From Palaemon carinicauda (Eukaryota; Arthropoda; Malacostraca; Decapoda; Palaemonidae), in contig NC_090730.1 of NCBI RefSeq assembly GCF_036898095.1, forward strand, positions 22,163,666 to 22,227,665: a DNA stretch of 64,000 bases, in the 5' to 3' direction. Below the pieces are notes generated by a model that saw only the letters and a program-made list of their open reading frames with translations, did not search any database and had not been told where the DNA came from. Numbering within the stretch: position 1 is the first letter of the stretch; the number at the start of each line of letters is the position of its first letter. This document shows, piece by piece, positions 45,501 through 51,179 of the stretch. A program made the translations under genes and the position numbers.

Positions 45501-48500
45501 GCACGGAAGGTAAAGCTGTGACTTTACGTGCGGATGACGCCACCAGGTCATGAGTGTCTTTCTGGATCAACGAGGCGGCAATCCCCTTGATCAACTCTTC
45601 AGGAAAGAGACACTTCGATAGCGGAGCAAACATCAGTTCTGACTTCTGACATGGGGTGACTCCCGCCGACAAGAAGGAGCAAAGGTGATCCCGCTTCTTG
45701 AGAACTCCAGACACGAAAGAAGCCGCAAGCTCGCCAGACCCATCCCATATGGCTTTGTCCATGCAGGACATGATGAGCATGGCAGAATCCTTATCCGAAG
45801 GGGAGGTCTTCCTGCTCAACGCTCCCAAACACCAGTCCAGGAAGTTAAAGATCTCGAACGCACGGAAAACTCCCTTAAAAAGATGGTCCATGTCCGAAGA
45901 AGTCCAGCAAATCTTGGAGCGTCTCATAGCCAGTCTGCGGGGAGAGTCTACCAGACTTGAGAAGTCGCCCTGGGCAGAGGCAGGAACTCCCAAGCCGAGA
46001 ACCTCTCCCGTGGCATACCAGACGCTAGATCTGGAAGCAAGCTTGGCTGGGGGAAACAAGAAGGATGTCTTCCCAAGCTGCTTCTTGGCCTGCAACCACT
46101 CTCCCAGTACCCTAAAAGCTCTCTTGGACGAGCGAGCGAGTACGAGCTTCGTAAAGGCAGGAGCTGCTGACTGCATGCCTAAAGCGAACTCAGAGGGAGG
46201 TGAGCGTGGGGCTGCAGACACAAACTGGTCCGGATACAACTCCTTAAACAGGGTAAGGACTTTCCTAAAGTCTAAGGAGGGAGGCGTAGTCTTGGGTTCA
46301 TCTATGTCGGAGTGTTGGTCGTCCAAATGCGCAGCTTCGTCGTCATCAGAGATTCCTTCATCCGAATGCTGAGGAGGAAGCGGCAAAGGAGGAGATAAAA
46401 GCTGAACGGCTGAATCCGGCAGCACGGGTGCATGCGTAGCTGCACTGGATCCAACGTCATGCCGCTGTTGGTCAGTCTGAGAGCTGGCAACAACCAAAGC
46501 GGAGTGGTGGTGCGTGGTGGGGACCACCGTGTGTTGCGGAGACTGACGCACCGCGTCAAAACACGGCAGCTTGACTCCACCTTCCTGCTGATGCGGTAGC
46601 TCACGCACGTCAACGGAGGGTGCTGCACGTCGGCTAACGTCAACATGCGTCTGGCAGGGTCGACTGCGCATAGGTGGTGGAGCTCTCACAGCCGGAGTGT
46701 GGGAGCAGTCAGCCGCAGTGTCAGCTGGGTGCACAACCGTGGCAGGTTGTAGGCTAACGGGTGCAGCATCAACCTTCTCAGCACGATACTCCTGCATGAA
46801 GGAAGCTAGCTGAGTCTGCATAGACTGCAGCAAAGACCACTTAGGGTCTACAGCGGCTGGTGCGGCAACAGACGGAGTGATTGCCTGCTGCGGAACCACT
46901 CTACCTCTCTTGGGAGGTGTGCAGTCTTCGGAGGACTGCGGCGAGTCCGAACTGACCCAGTGGCTACACCTGGGCCGTTGGACTCGCTCGGAAGGGACCT
47001 TGCGCTTGAGAGGTCGTGAGACCTTGGTCCAGCGTTTCTGTCGAGAAACCTCTTCCACAGACGAGGAATGAATGGGCTCACTCGTCTGTTTGTGGGTGGG
47101 ACGATCTCGGCAAGATACGTCCTCAACCACGGAGGGAACGTCTGTCCGCTGATCAAGGCCTGTCGAACCCTTTGGTCGTACGACATTGCTTCTCCCCTGG
47201 GCTTGGGAGCTTGCAAGAGGTCCCGGACTGGGAGGACGACAGGCACGAACAGACGCACCCTCATGCGTAACACTGACACTTTTCACTGCACTGACACTCA
47301 CTTCACTTCCCACTGCACTTTTACCTTTCAACTCCCTGACGTCAGCCATGAGTTGATTGCGGTCATTCGCTAATGACTCAACTCTCTCACCAAGAGCCTG
47401 AATGGCACGCATCATATCCGCCATCGAAGGTTGATGAGAGCTAGTAGGAGGGTCGGGTGTAACCACTACAGGGGAAGGAATAGGTTGTGGGGCATGGGGA
47501 GAGGAAAAATCAATAGAGCGAGACGAACTCCTCCTGATCCTATCCTTCTCTAGCCTACGTGCATACTTAAGGAATTCTTGAAAATCGAATTCCGAAAGCC
47601 CAGCGCATTCCTCACATCGATCTTCCAATTGACAGGCTTTACCCCTACAATTGGAACAAACGGTGTGCGGATCGATAGAGGCCTTCGGAAGACGCCTAGA
47701 ACAGTCCCTAGCGCTACACTTCCTGTACTTGGGGACTTGAGTAGGGTCAGACATCTTGAATTAGTCAAAGGGGGGAAATCCAAAATCTATCCAAGTCGTC
47801 AACAAATAATCCAAAATCTAATCAATGAAAGTGAGAAAGTATTGAGGATAACTTCTGCACAGCGAAAGCTAATAACTAGAGAGAATACTTCACCAAATAA
47901 CGTGAAAATCAACTCCAGAAACAACAGCGTATCAAGTAGGTCTTGCCGGTGGCACGACAGAGAGAAAATTGGTTCTTTGTTGACAAGAAGTACTTGAGTA
48001 CCTACTCGACAGATGGCGCTGTTGATGTACACCCCCACCTGTATAGCGATCGCTGGCGTATTCCGCTCGTAGGTTTTTTCTGTCGGGCAGCAGAGCTGCA
48101 GCTACATGATCAACGGGTAAGATTAATATTGAAAATTAATTTGTCAAATTAAGTCTATTCCGTGTCTCAAACTATTTCTGTCTTCTTTGCAGCTTGGCAA
48201 GAACACCTCGGAGATCTGCTTCAATGTAAGTACCGTAATTTCTCGTTATAAATTGTATGTCAGCCTTACTGGGTCTTACGTTTTCACTGGTCCTCTTCCC
48301 GTCTTAAAATTTTCCAGTACCTGGTCACCTCTTTCAGCTACCAGCACATGTGGCCAAAACTTTAAATTAAGATGCATCCCTGTACATTCACTCCTTAAAT
48401 TAATCCTATCAAGGGGTGTATGTGTGATAGTGGCCACCTGTATGTATGATGACGGCAGACTTTGAATACGATAGTGTAAGGGGTGTTGCAGGGGGCCATT

Positions 48501-49363
48501 AGACCCCCCACTTAGGTAAGTAGGTAAGGACAAGTCTTGTAGGTTAGTCTACGGGGGAAGTTTAGGTTAGCTGATGTCCATTTTTTATGCACACAGGAAG
48601 AACTGGCTGTTGATGTACAAAGGCTCCTCTATCACTTTTAATTAAAGCATCCATTTACATGTATAGTAAACGGTGCAGGGTGGTGCAAATGCCTCGCTCA
48701 AGGAGAAACTGACACTCCATGTTAGGTTAAGATATTTTTTTTGGCCCTGCCAAGGCTTCATGCTTTATAATTCTTATGATTTTACCCATCATACACATTT
48801 AGCATGCAACCTACAATTCACTGGAGCCTTTATATATCAGCGGTAAGTTCTTCCCACGCGCATAGAAAATTGGAATTCTAGTTGTTCGTAAGACGTTTTT
48901 CTGCAAAACCTCTACACAAGAACACTAACTTAAACTTCCCCACCTAACCTAACCTATCAGCTGTGACCTTACCTACTTGCCTAAGAAGGGCTAACGCCCC
49001 CTACTTAGACTGCCGTATTCTTAACTGGCTGTCATCATACATACAGGTGGCCACTGTCACACATAGACCCCAGTTAGTTGCCTAGTTAATCAAGTCAGCA
49101 TGTTAAGTTAATAAAACATTAATATCTAAGGAAAACTCATTTAAATAAAAGGGGTCCTAGGTAACGAAAAAGGTAAGTAATGGCTGTCCTAACTCACTGA
49201 GAGCTTTGGTCCACTGTAAATTGTGTCCAGATGCTCGTCCTTCGGTGTTTGGGTAAACCGCTCCCCCCGCGAAGGTATGGCACTGTTCCACAGGCAAATT
49301 CCCAAGGGCTCCAGCAACGAAGTACAATAGCGACAGACTGACGGTATTTTTACTAAGGATCAT
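26317..49363 (-). CDS. Prx4: Peroxiredoxin-4 (2-Cys, ER/secreted), complete in six coding exons
   Basis: Exons on the minus strand: 49,198-49,363; 31,621-31,738; 30,540-30,675; 29,695-29,798; 29,323-29,488; 26,317-26,370. Joined through GT-AG sites, all phases fit and give 247 residues, near the usual length of arthropod Prx4. The enzyme reduces hydrogen peroxide and organic peroxides with thiol donors. An N-terminal signal peptide, a conserved Cys in [16 protein letters not shown] (peroxidatic Cys), EVCPAGW (resolving Cys), GGLG and a C-terminal KYF identify the Prx4 subgroup. GGLG plus YF mark sensitivity to over-oxidation in this family. Intron 1 is about 17.5 kb and loaded with transposons. 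The start ATG has the context caacATGa. No ER retention motif is seen at the C-terminus (SKANQ). Confidence 0.97.
26371..29322 (-). other. Prx4 intron 5
   Basis: About 3 kb of AT-rich DNA. A short piece at about 26,990-27,080 (cctttgtgtcaataggcgta, then ggagatgatg) matches the 3' tail of the RTE-like LINE at 52,330-52,395. The rest shows no gene or recognised repeat. Confidence 0.6.
27000..27080 (+). mobile_element. RTE-like LINE 3' tail fragment
   Basis: Resembles the end of the RTE-like LINE at 52,330-52,395, including the words gtcaatagg and ggagatgatgat. Probably a strongly 5'-truncated insertion. Confidence 0.5.
29323..29488 (-). CDS. Prx4: Prx4 exon 5: dimer interface and resolving cysteine
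   Basis: It codes for [36 protein letters not shown] and [18 protein letters not shown] holds the resolving Cys that forms the disulfide with the peroxidatic Cys of the partner subunit. The donor is aca|gtaagt. Confidence 0.97.
29695..29798 (-). CDS. Prx4: Prx4 exon 4: GGLG motif
   Basis: It codes for [18 protein letters not shown] and [13 protein letters not shown], 34 codons plus AG. GGLG is one of the two motifs that make eukaryotic 2-Cys peroxiredoxins prone to over-oxidation. Acceptor gatttcag, donor gtatag. Confidence 0.96.
30540..30675 (-). CDS. Prx4: Prx4 exon 3: peroxidatic cysteine
   Basis: It codes for [15 protein letters not shown], with the peroxidatic Cys and the T-x-x-C active-site motif, and ends with WTNTPRK. 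One base plus 45 codons; acceptor tattttcag, donor gtttgt. Confidence 0.97.
31500..31570 (-). mobile_element. RTE-like LINE 3' tail fragment, second copy
   Basis: The complement reads gaggccctttgcgtcaatag and gaggaggtgatgatgatg, the same 3' tail as at 27,000 and 52,330. It lies just outside exon 2 of Prx4. Confidence 0.55.
31621..31738 (-). CDS. Prx4: Prx4 exon 2: start of the thioredoxin fold
   Basis: It codes for [17 protein letters not shown] and [17 protein letters not shown], the first strands of the peroxiredoxin fold. The acceptor is ttattgcag and the donor gtaagt. It ends in TT, completed by C of exon 3 to give the Phe before TFVCP. Confidence 0.97.
31739..33174 (-). other. Prx4 intron 1, 3' segment
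   Basis: AT-rich intronic DNA with one copy of the decapod repeat (31,895-32,030). No other element is recognised. Confidence 0.55.
31895..32030 (-). repeat. Decapod interspersed repeat, copy 2
   Basis: The complement contains agctacaacc.tagttggaaa, agcaagatgctataagcc and agcccagtgaggaaaggaaa. In the minus-strand direction a short run of ATT precedes the core, as in copies at 58,075 and 62,625. Confidence 0.8.
33175..33666. mobile_element. Non-autonomous hAT-type element with 8-bp target duplication
   Basis: The ends are CAGTGGctCTTAACC at 33,175 and its complement GGTTAAGAaCCACTG ending at 33,666. Both sides carry the identical 8-bp word GTCTAAAG (33,167-33,174 and 33,667-33,674), the duplication size of hAT transposons. 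The 492 bp inside have no transposase and include a TA microsatellite (33,542-33,588). It was presumably mobilised by a related element elsewhere. Confidence 0.92.
33542..33588 (+). repeat. (TA)n microsatellite
   Basis: About 23 TA units inside the hAT element. Confidence 0.95.
34325..34500 (+). repeat. Copy B left inverted terminal repeat
   Basis: It starts ttttcaatattaaacttacc. From about 34,345 it is the complement of 40,906-41,078, including gtagctgtcaactccgttgc. The region up to gag (34,501-34,707) is a short leader. Confidence 0.88.
34708..37419 (+). CDS. DIRS copy B gag-like protein
   Basis: A 903-residue open frame. The N-terminus has a Cys-rich cluster (C13-x2-C16, H28, C31-x2-C34, C39, C45-x2-C48) that could bind zinc. 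A long Pro/Gln/Ser-rich linker follows (about residues 190-560). The C-terminal half (about 570-830, with [17 protein letters not shown] and [11 protein letters not shown]) is well conserved with copy C and is probably the structural core. A basic tail ends the protein. DIRS ORF1 proteins are thought to form the particle and bind RNA. The next frame (RT) begins at 37,328, overlapping the end by 92 bp in another frame. Confidence 0.88.
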   Translation: MSDVSQAPSHRRCRSCNRRIPKASVDPHTACSDCRDRPCLLENRCEECAGLSELDFVRLLKYSSKLERTRVRRSSSHSSMFSSPHDPLPFPTPVVATPEPTVCPPPDMSTVLRAIQALGDKVESVVSDHKSLMAEVKELKVKSAVGGNSASAVTSASVCAVPSASGASVVREDFSVRASRPPSPGPLASSHAQGRSNVEGLKGSTGLVRRTELSSVVAGVSSLDRHSHLQTIEPVFSSADLHAGKKRWSQVSRPLKRRVQSASAQPGCSHWLSSDSPQSSVDCTPPKRSKVLPIQTPTVTLPQSVIVSADPKWTLLQSMQAQLSDLMRECRAESVAPPPPPTLPPPVLAPPVLAQPAPAPPVLAQPAPAPPGRSTICQAYDVEPLSEFAVHSVVQPQPSLRQPLLWDQESYSTLPPPPLAAPPVVQLSVGVQQPLPSVSLSAQPSLQRAQPSSRQAPLHHGLAPQEPQLARTLPCSAQPQPSHAPLISQEQERTTPPPSSAQLVQSLGSTLARSQPPSPMRLPSAPSVVQPMQSEPQVFPQDEETSVIVPTRSDSAVQHSGPIASLPSADEVSDDEEAHLDPSSDVEESKLSPLSVDFRKVLALLRELYPDHFVSAVPRSPPSEFSLGVQQAKSNYTKLVLARSSKRALRILGEWLQSKQHLGKTSFMFPPTKLASKGCVWYATGEAPGLGVPASAQADFSSLVDSPRRTAMRRSKVCWTFSDLDHLLKGLFRAFEMFNFLDWCLGALSKKTSPADKDSAMLIMSCMDKAIRDGSGELASLFVSGVLKKREQLCTFLSASITPCQRSQLLFAPLSKFLFPEELVKDLSAALIQKDTHDLVASSARKSKVTTSVPKTYRSPVADTPATRFIPPFRGRAPSRGSSRPDSHRGKSRKGPRTSKGKH
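37328..39478 (+). CDS. DIRS copy B reverse transcriptase, RNase H and methyltransferase-like protein
   Basis: A 716-residue open frame. RT signatures: [20 protein letters not shown], motif [27 protein letters not shown] and the catalytic box YLDDW at 38,042-38,056. RNase [44 protein letters not shown] and DRLSR. After this comes the region [24 protein letters not shown] (39,080) and [14 protein letters not shown], where DIRS1-type elements have a Dam-like methyltransferase domain. All key RT and RNase H acids are present. The last 274 bp overlap the recombinase frame. The true start is uncertain; ATG 37,328 overlaps gag. Confidence 0.93.
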   Translation: MVEPPAEEAPVQTLTGASLGKDPGHLRESTDSQILQTTVGARLKIFWQAWEKRGADAQSVSWLRYGYRIPFCLKPPLTTSPINLSPNYKEEDKRLALQQEVSLLVQKKAVVIVRDHQSPGFYNRLFLVAKKTGGWRPVLDVSSLNEYVTKQTFTMETTKSVLAAVRQEDWMVSLDLKDAYFHVPIHPDSQPFLRFVFGKVVYQFQALCFGLSTAPMVFTHLMRNVAKFLHLSNIRASLYLDDWLLRASTSRRCLENLSWTLDLIRDLGLLVNIEKSQLIPSQSIVYLGMEIQSRDFRAFPSAPRINQALECIMSMLKRSNCSVRQWMSLTGTLSSLALFVELGRLHLRPLQFHLAAHWDKGSTLEAVSIPINQEMKTTLRWWKHNLLLKEGLSLAIQTPHLHLFSDASDSGWGATLDGRECSGVWNKEQGLLHINCKELLAVHLALLNFKSLLLGKVVEVNSDNTTALAYISKQGGTHSRSLYEIARDLLIWSRGLNLTLVTRFIQGDMNVSADRLSRRNQVIPTEWTLHKSVCNRLWTLWGQPTIDLFATSITKRLPLYCSPVPDPAAVHVDAFLLNWSHLDLYAFPPFKIINKVLQKFVSHEGTRLTLVAPLWPAREWYTEVLQWLVDFPRTLPLRVDLLRQPHVDRLHPNLHALRLTAFRLSKDSLELEAFRRRQPVRLPELEEFPLVESTSLSGRSSEAGVEPIQYPLPIPL
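39205..40377 (+). CDS. DIRS copy B tyrosine recombinase, intact
   Basis: A 390-residue protein counted from a Met (MASRLPQD) that copies A and C share. The catalytic set is visible: Arg in [12 protein letters not shown] (residue 196), His and Arg in [11 protein letters not shown] (321 and 324), and the likely nucleophile Tyr in FASFYLKDV (357). It would insert the circular cDNA without making a target duplication. The same frame is open upstream to 37,510 over the RT gene, so a longer product (955 residues) cannot be excluded. The frame lies -1 relative to RT. Confidence 0.92.
   Translation: MASRLPQDSTSKSGPSTSTTRRQVAPKPPRSSTDCLQTVERFARARGFSKEAASAIARARRVSTRRVYQSKWEVFRSWCRANSISSTNTSVIQIADFLLHLRNERSLSTPTIKGYRSMLASVLRHRGLDLSSNKDLQDILKSFETSKERRLSTPGWNLDVVLRFLMTSRFEPLQSASFKDLTLKTAFLVCLATAKRVSEVHAFSKNIGFTTESATCSFQLGFLAKNELPSRPWPRSFEIPSLSNMVGNELERVLCPVRALKYYLKRSKPIRGQSEALWCAIKKPSRPMSKNGLSYYIRLLIREAHSHLKEEDLALLKVRTHEVRAVATSLAFNKNRSLQSIMDATYWRSKSVFASFYLKDVQSLYENCYTLGPFVAASAVVGEGSATTFP
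40779..40863 (+). repeat. Internal complementary region of DIRS copy B
   Basis: Complement of the outer left end (aagtttaatattgaaaa) fused to the complement of the outer right end (tgttatttttattaata and beyond), bounded on both sides by catgattatcgggtaa or its complement. Confidence 0.9.
40906..41103 (+). repeat. Copy B right inverted terminal repeat
   Basis: Complement of 34,345-34,500, extended outward by ttcaaaaatttattttatta and ending ataacat at 41,103. Confidence 0.88.
41104..41663. other. Intron DNA between DIRS copies B and C
   Basis: About 560 bp of AT-rich DNA without gene or recognised repeat. It separates the right ends of two convergent DIRS copies. Confidence 0.6.
41664..41865 (-). 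repeat. Copy C right inverted terminal repeat
   Basis: Complement of 47,972-48,115 over the inner part (for example agcgatcgctatacaggtgg), with its own outer end gttattttccttagt. Confidence 0.87.
41908..41992 (-). repeat. Internal complementary region of DIRS copy C
   Basis: Flanked by catgatcaacgggtaa and its complement. It contains ggaaaataac-AT-ttttc, that is, right end joined to left end, with the same junction word as copies A and B. Confidence 0.9.
42402..43574 (-). CDS. DIRS copy C tyrosine recombinase, intact
   Basis: A 390-residue protein when counted from MASRRSQDS, exactly as long as that of copy B. Catalytic residues: Arg in [12 protein letters not shown], His and Arg in [11 protein letters not shown], Tyr in FASFYLKDV. 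The open frame continues upstream without a stop because of the frame change at 43,686-43,692 and joins the RT gene; together they form a 1049-codon frame ending here. Confidence 0.92.
   Translation of the reverse strand: MASRRSQDSSSKSGPSASAACKEGTPKPPRSSSDCLQTIERLSRARGFSKEAARAIARARRTSTLKVYQSKWEVFRSWCKANSVSSTSTSVTQIADFLLHLRKVRSLSAPTIKGYRSMLAAVFRHRGLDLSNNKDLQDLLKSFETSKERRLAAPGWNLDVVLRFLMSARFEPLQSASFKDLTLKTLFLVCLATAKRVSEIHAFSRNIGFTSETATCSLQLGFLAKNELPSRPWPKSFEIPSLSSLVGNEQERVLCPVRALKYYLRRTKPLRGQSEALWCSIKKPALPMSKNAVSYYIRLLIREAHSHLNEEDHALLKVRTHEVRAVATSVAFKQNRSLQSVMDATYWRSKSVFASFYLKDVQSLYENCYTLGPFVAASAVVGEGSTTTFP
43301..43691 (-). pseudogene. DIRS copy C methyltransferase-like end, cut off by a frame change
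   Basis: The stretch [16 protein letters not shown] and [14 protein letters not shown] continues the methyltransferase-like region of copy B, but in the frame abandoned after the G7 run. In copy C it is therefore separated from RT unless ribosomes shift. It ends at the same relative place as in copy B. Confidence 0.75.
43693..45551 (-). CDS. DIRS copy C reverse transcriptase and RNase H (fused by frame change to the recombinase)
   Basis: RT signatures: [46 protein letters not shown] and YLDDWLLRA. RNase [44 protein letters not shown] and DRLSR. The frame proceeds through [14 protein letters not shown] to LYAFPP, where the extra base moves it into the recombinase frame. The first Met at 45,551 overlaps gag by 191 bp. 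RT and RNase H key residues are intact. Confidence 0.9.
45361..47754 (-). CDS. DIRS copy C gag-like protein
   Basis: A 797-residue open frame. The N-terminal Cys-rich cluster agrees with copy B ([19 protein letters not shown] and [14 protein letters not shown]). The linker is Ser/Pro/Gln-rich and about 100 residues shorter than in copy B. The conserved C-terminal half reads [17 protein letters not shown] and [11 protein letters not shown], with a basic end. Function as in copy B: presumed particle protein. Confidence 0.88.
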   Translation of the reverse strand: MSDPTQVPKYRKCSARDCSRRLPKASIDPHTVCSNCRGKACQLEDRCEECAGLSEFDFQEFLKYARRLEKDRIRRSSSRSIDFSSPHAPQPIPSPVVVTPDPPTSSHQPSMADMMRAIQALGERVESLANDRNQLMADVRELKGKSAVGSEVSVSAVKSVSVTHEGASVRACRPPSPGPLASSQAQGRSNVVRPKGSTGLDQRTDVPSVVEDVSCRDRPTHKQTSEPIHSSSVEEVSRQKRWTKVSRPLKRKVPSERVQRPRCSHWVSSDSPQSSEDCTPPKRGRVVPQQAITPSVAAPAAVDPKWSLLQSMQTQLASFMQEYRAEKVDAAPVSLQPATVVHPADTAADCSHTPAVRAPPPMRSRPCQTHVDVSRRAAPSVDVRELPHQQEGGVKLPCFDAVRQSPQHTVVPTTHHHSALVVASSQTDQQRHDVGSSAATHAPVLPDSAVQLLSPPLPLPPQHSDEGISDDDEAAHLDDQHSDIDEPKTTPPSLDFRKVLTLFKELYPDQFVSAAPRSPPSEFALGMQSAAPAFTKLVLARSSKRAFRVLGEWLQAKKQLGKTSFLFPPAKLASRSSVWYATGEVLGLGVPASAQGDFSSLVDSPRRLAMRRSKICWTSSDMDHLFKGVFRAFEIFNFLDWCLGALSRKTSPSDKDSAMLIMSCMDKAIWDGSGELAASFVSGVLKKRDHLCSFLSAGVTPCQKSELMFAPLSKCLFPEELIKGIAASLIQKDTHDLVASSARKVTALPSVPRPRMDTPASRFIPPFRGRTSSRGGTRAVSQRGNKKKGSKSSKGRV
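47755..47960 (-). other. DIRS copy C leader
   Basis: A leader of about 200 bp between the terminal repeat and the gag start; no gene. Confidence 0.55.
47960..48136 (-). repeat. Copy C left inverted terminal repeat
   Basis: It contains gacaagaagtacttgagtac and the complement of agcgatcgctatacaggtgg, pairing with 41,700-41,865. The outer end is the complement of ttttcaatattaatctta. Confidence 0.87.
48413..49071. mobile_element. Fold-back element with long imperfect inverted repeats
   Basis: The left arm (48,413-48,570) and right arm (48,925-49,071) are imperfect complements over about 150 bp; the outer 45 bp match best (both include gtggccacctgtatgtatga). The middle (48,571-48,924) is unique. 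There is no gene inside. It lies in Prx4 intron 1, about 130 bp from the exon 1 donor. A MITE or other fold-back transposon is likely; I could not identify a target duplication. Confidence 0.8.
49198..49363 (-). CDS. Prx4: Prx4 exon 1: signal peptide and N-terminal cysteine
   Basis: It codes for 55 residues plus one base. [20 protein letters not shown] is a signal peptide with a hydrophobic core; cleavage probably occurs soon after. [12 protein letters not shown] matches the N-terminal extension that is specific to Prx4 and whose Cys links subunits in vertebrate Prx4. The donor reads ctca|gtgagt, and the leftover A joins TT of the next exon to give Ile in [13 protein letters not shown]. Confidence 0.93.
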
Positions 49364-50134
49364 GTTGACAACCTATACTTTTCCGTATTTCAGGCGGTTA
49401 AATAACAGCTGCCTTCACCAATCGAATCCTCACTTGTTGTCGGTTGACGGGACAACAGTATTGCCAACTTCACAGGTTCTCTTTGGCACTGCCTCTGTGT
49501 ATTTGCAGTGGCATCTTGTGTACTTCTGTTTAACAACTCCCCCTTTTTAAATGCAATGGAATAGGAATCGAATATTCACATTTGATTATAATAAAACCTT
49601 ATCATCTATATAACCTTAGTTAGATATCCCTAAACTATTTTATTATTACCCTTGTATGCTATCGACCGAACGTGTTTAACGAAACTCTTAATGTACGTAT
49701 TCTTGAGCAAAATTCGACTTTGATATTCATTTTTGGGATAATGAAAACCCGCTCACAAATCATAATCATTTACCAATATAACTTTTAGTACGTAATTTTT
49801 CTTTAGAACATGTTATTGTTGTTACCGGAAAAGTGGAATTGGTAAAACTTCAGCATTCGGCTCGTAGAACGTAGATCATGGCTCAATCTGATTGGTTAAT
49901 GAATTTGTAGGGATTTTCGGTATTAAAAAGTCTATAGAGCTTTGGATTCAATTACATATAAAAGCATGGACGCAAAACCTTTAATTTATTACAATTTTTA
50001 TTAGGTAAATTATTAATAAAAACACTATTTTTCAACTACTACCAATCAAAATGTTTTGAGAACCATTACTAATTTTGGTCAGTTTGTATCAAAACAATAT
50101 TGTATAGAAATTAGAAAACTCGAATATCACACAC

Positions 50135-50136
<2 letters not shown>
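49364..50136. other. Upstream region of Prx4
   Basis: This should hold the 5' UTR and promoter of Prx4. No clear TATA box or other element is supported by eye. Confidence 0.4.

Positions 50137-50210
<74 letters not shown>
50137..50210 (+). repeat. (TA)n microsatellite
   Basis: About 36 uninterrupted TA units. Confidence 0.96.
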
Positions 50211-50213
<3 letters not shown>

Positions 50214-50838
50214 CCTAAGCCTTCGACTCTGTAAATAGAGGAGTCTTATTAGAAGTTTGAAAAGAATATAGAATCCACACAAGAATTATAAATGTGATTG
50301 CAAACATTCACCAACGAGACACAAATATTGACCTAAGGAATAATCAAGAAGAAAATAGAAGAGGAAGAACGCGGTTTTTATAAATAATTCAATATAGAAA
50401 TGGGATAAAAATTATTTTCAAATGAAGCTTTTTTTCGTCGCAGAAAATAATTATAGAGAATGCAAAACAAAAGCACAAAAACTATTTTATGCCAAATCTA
50501 CATCGATATCCTATTTTGAGTGAAATTAATTGTATGAAACCAATGAAAAGTAGAAATAATATATCTATGTAGGACAAGCACTAGGTAAAGTTTTCCGGAT
50601 TAATTTGTAGTATGTTGGCGAGCTGGGCCGGGGTTGTTTATGAAGTTTGTCACAGTCATTACAGTTAGACAAAAATATGAAAAAGCTCATTATTGTATTA
50701 GACATGTTTATGAATTCGATTGTCCGGAGATCAGATTAGGCCTATAGTCAAGGCAGTAAGATCTCGTGGAAACTTCAGCTAATAAAATCTTTATTATTAC
50801 GTCCGGAGAGTGACAAGTGACGATTTCAGCTCCAGTAG

Positions 50839-50843
<5 letters not shown>

Positions 50844-50877
<34 letters not shown>
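50844..50877 (+). repeat. (CA)n microsatellite
   Basis: About 17 CA units. Confidence 0.95.
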
Positions 50878-50879
<2 letters not shown>

Positions 50880-51179
50880 TTGATCGGACTGCATCTCCGG
50901 CCCGGGGGCCTTCTTAGACTAATTGGCATAGCCCCCAAAATGTGTGGTGTTGACAATTATGTAATTGTTGGGCATCTTTCTACCCATTGTCGCAGATAGC
51001 ACGGGTTCGAAACTCTGTGCCGGTAAAGGGGAAAGTCGTGTAAAGATTTTCATTGATGAAAATCGTTTCATTAATTATTAAGAAATCGAGAAGTTTGATA
51101 TTCAAGAATTTGGTATGAAACTTTAAGACGAAAGATAAAATTTGCAAATTAAAAGAAAGCCGAATTCGCTGAATTAGAC

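Larger units (their letters stand above)
41664..48136 (-). mobile_element. DIRS-type retrotransposon, copy C (near complete)
   Basis: About 6.5 kb on the minus strand, convergent with copy B. Inverted terminal repeats lie at about 47,960-48,136 (its left end) and 41,664-41,865 (its right end); the internal complementary region is at 41,908-41,992. Gag (797 codons) and recombinase are open. The RT frame is open until a one-base change in a G7 run at 43,686-43,692, which fuses it to the recombinase frame. Its termini and gag resemble copy A more than copy B. It lies in Prx4 intron 1 in the same direction as that gene. Confidence 0.94.

Noticed and set aside
8480..48136. Reading the DIRS copies as LTR retrotransposons or endogenous viruses
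   Set aside because: The ends are inverted, not direct; there is no integrase, protease or envelope gene; a tyrosine recombinase and internal complementary region are present instead.
48193..48225. Exon-like segment on the plus strand (ttctttgcag ... gtaagt, 33 bp)
   Set aside because: Both splice signals look good, but no neighbouring plus-strand exon or domain supports it, and it lies in an intron of a minus-strand gene.
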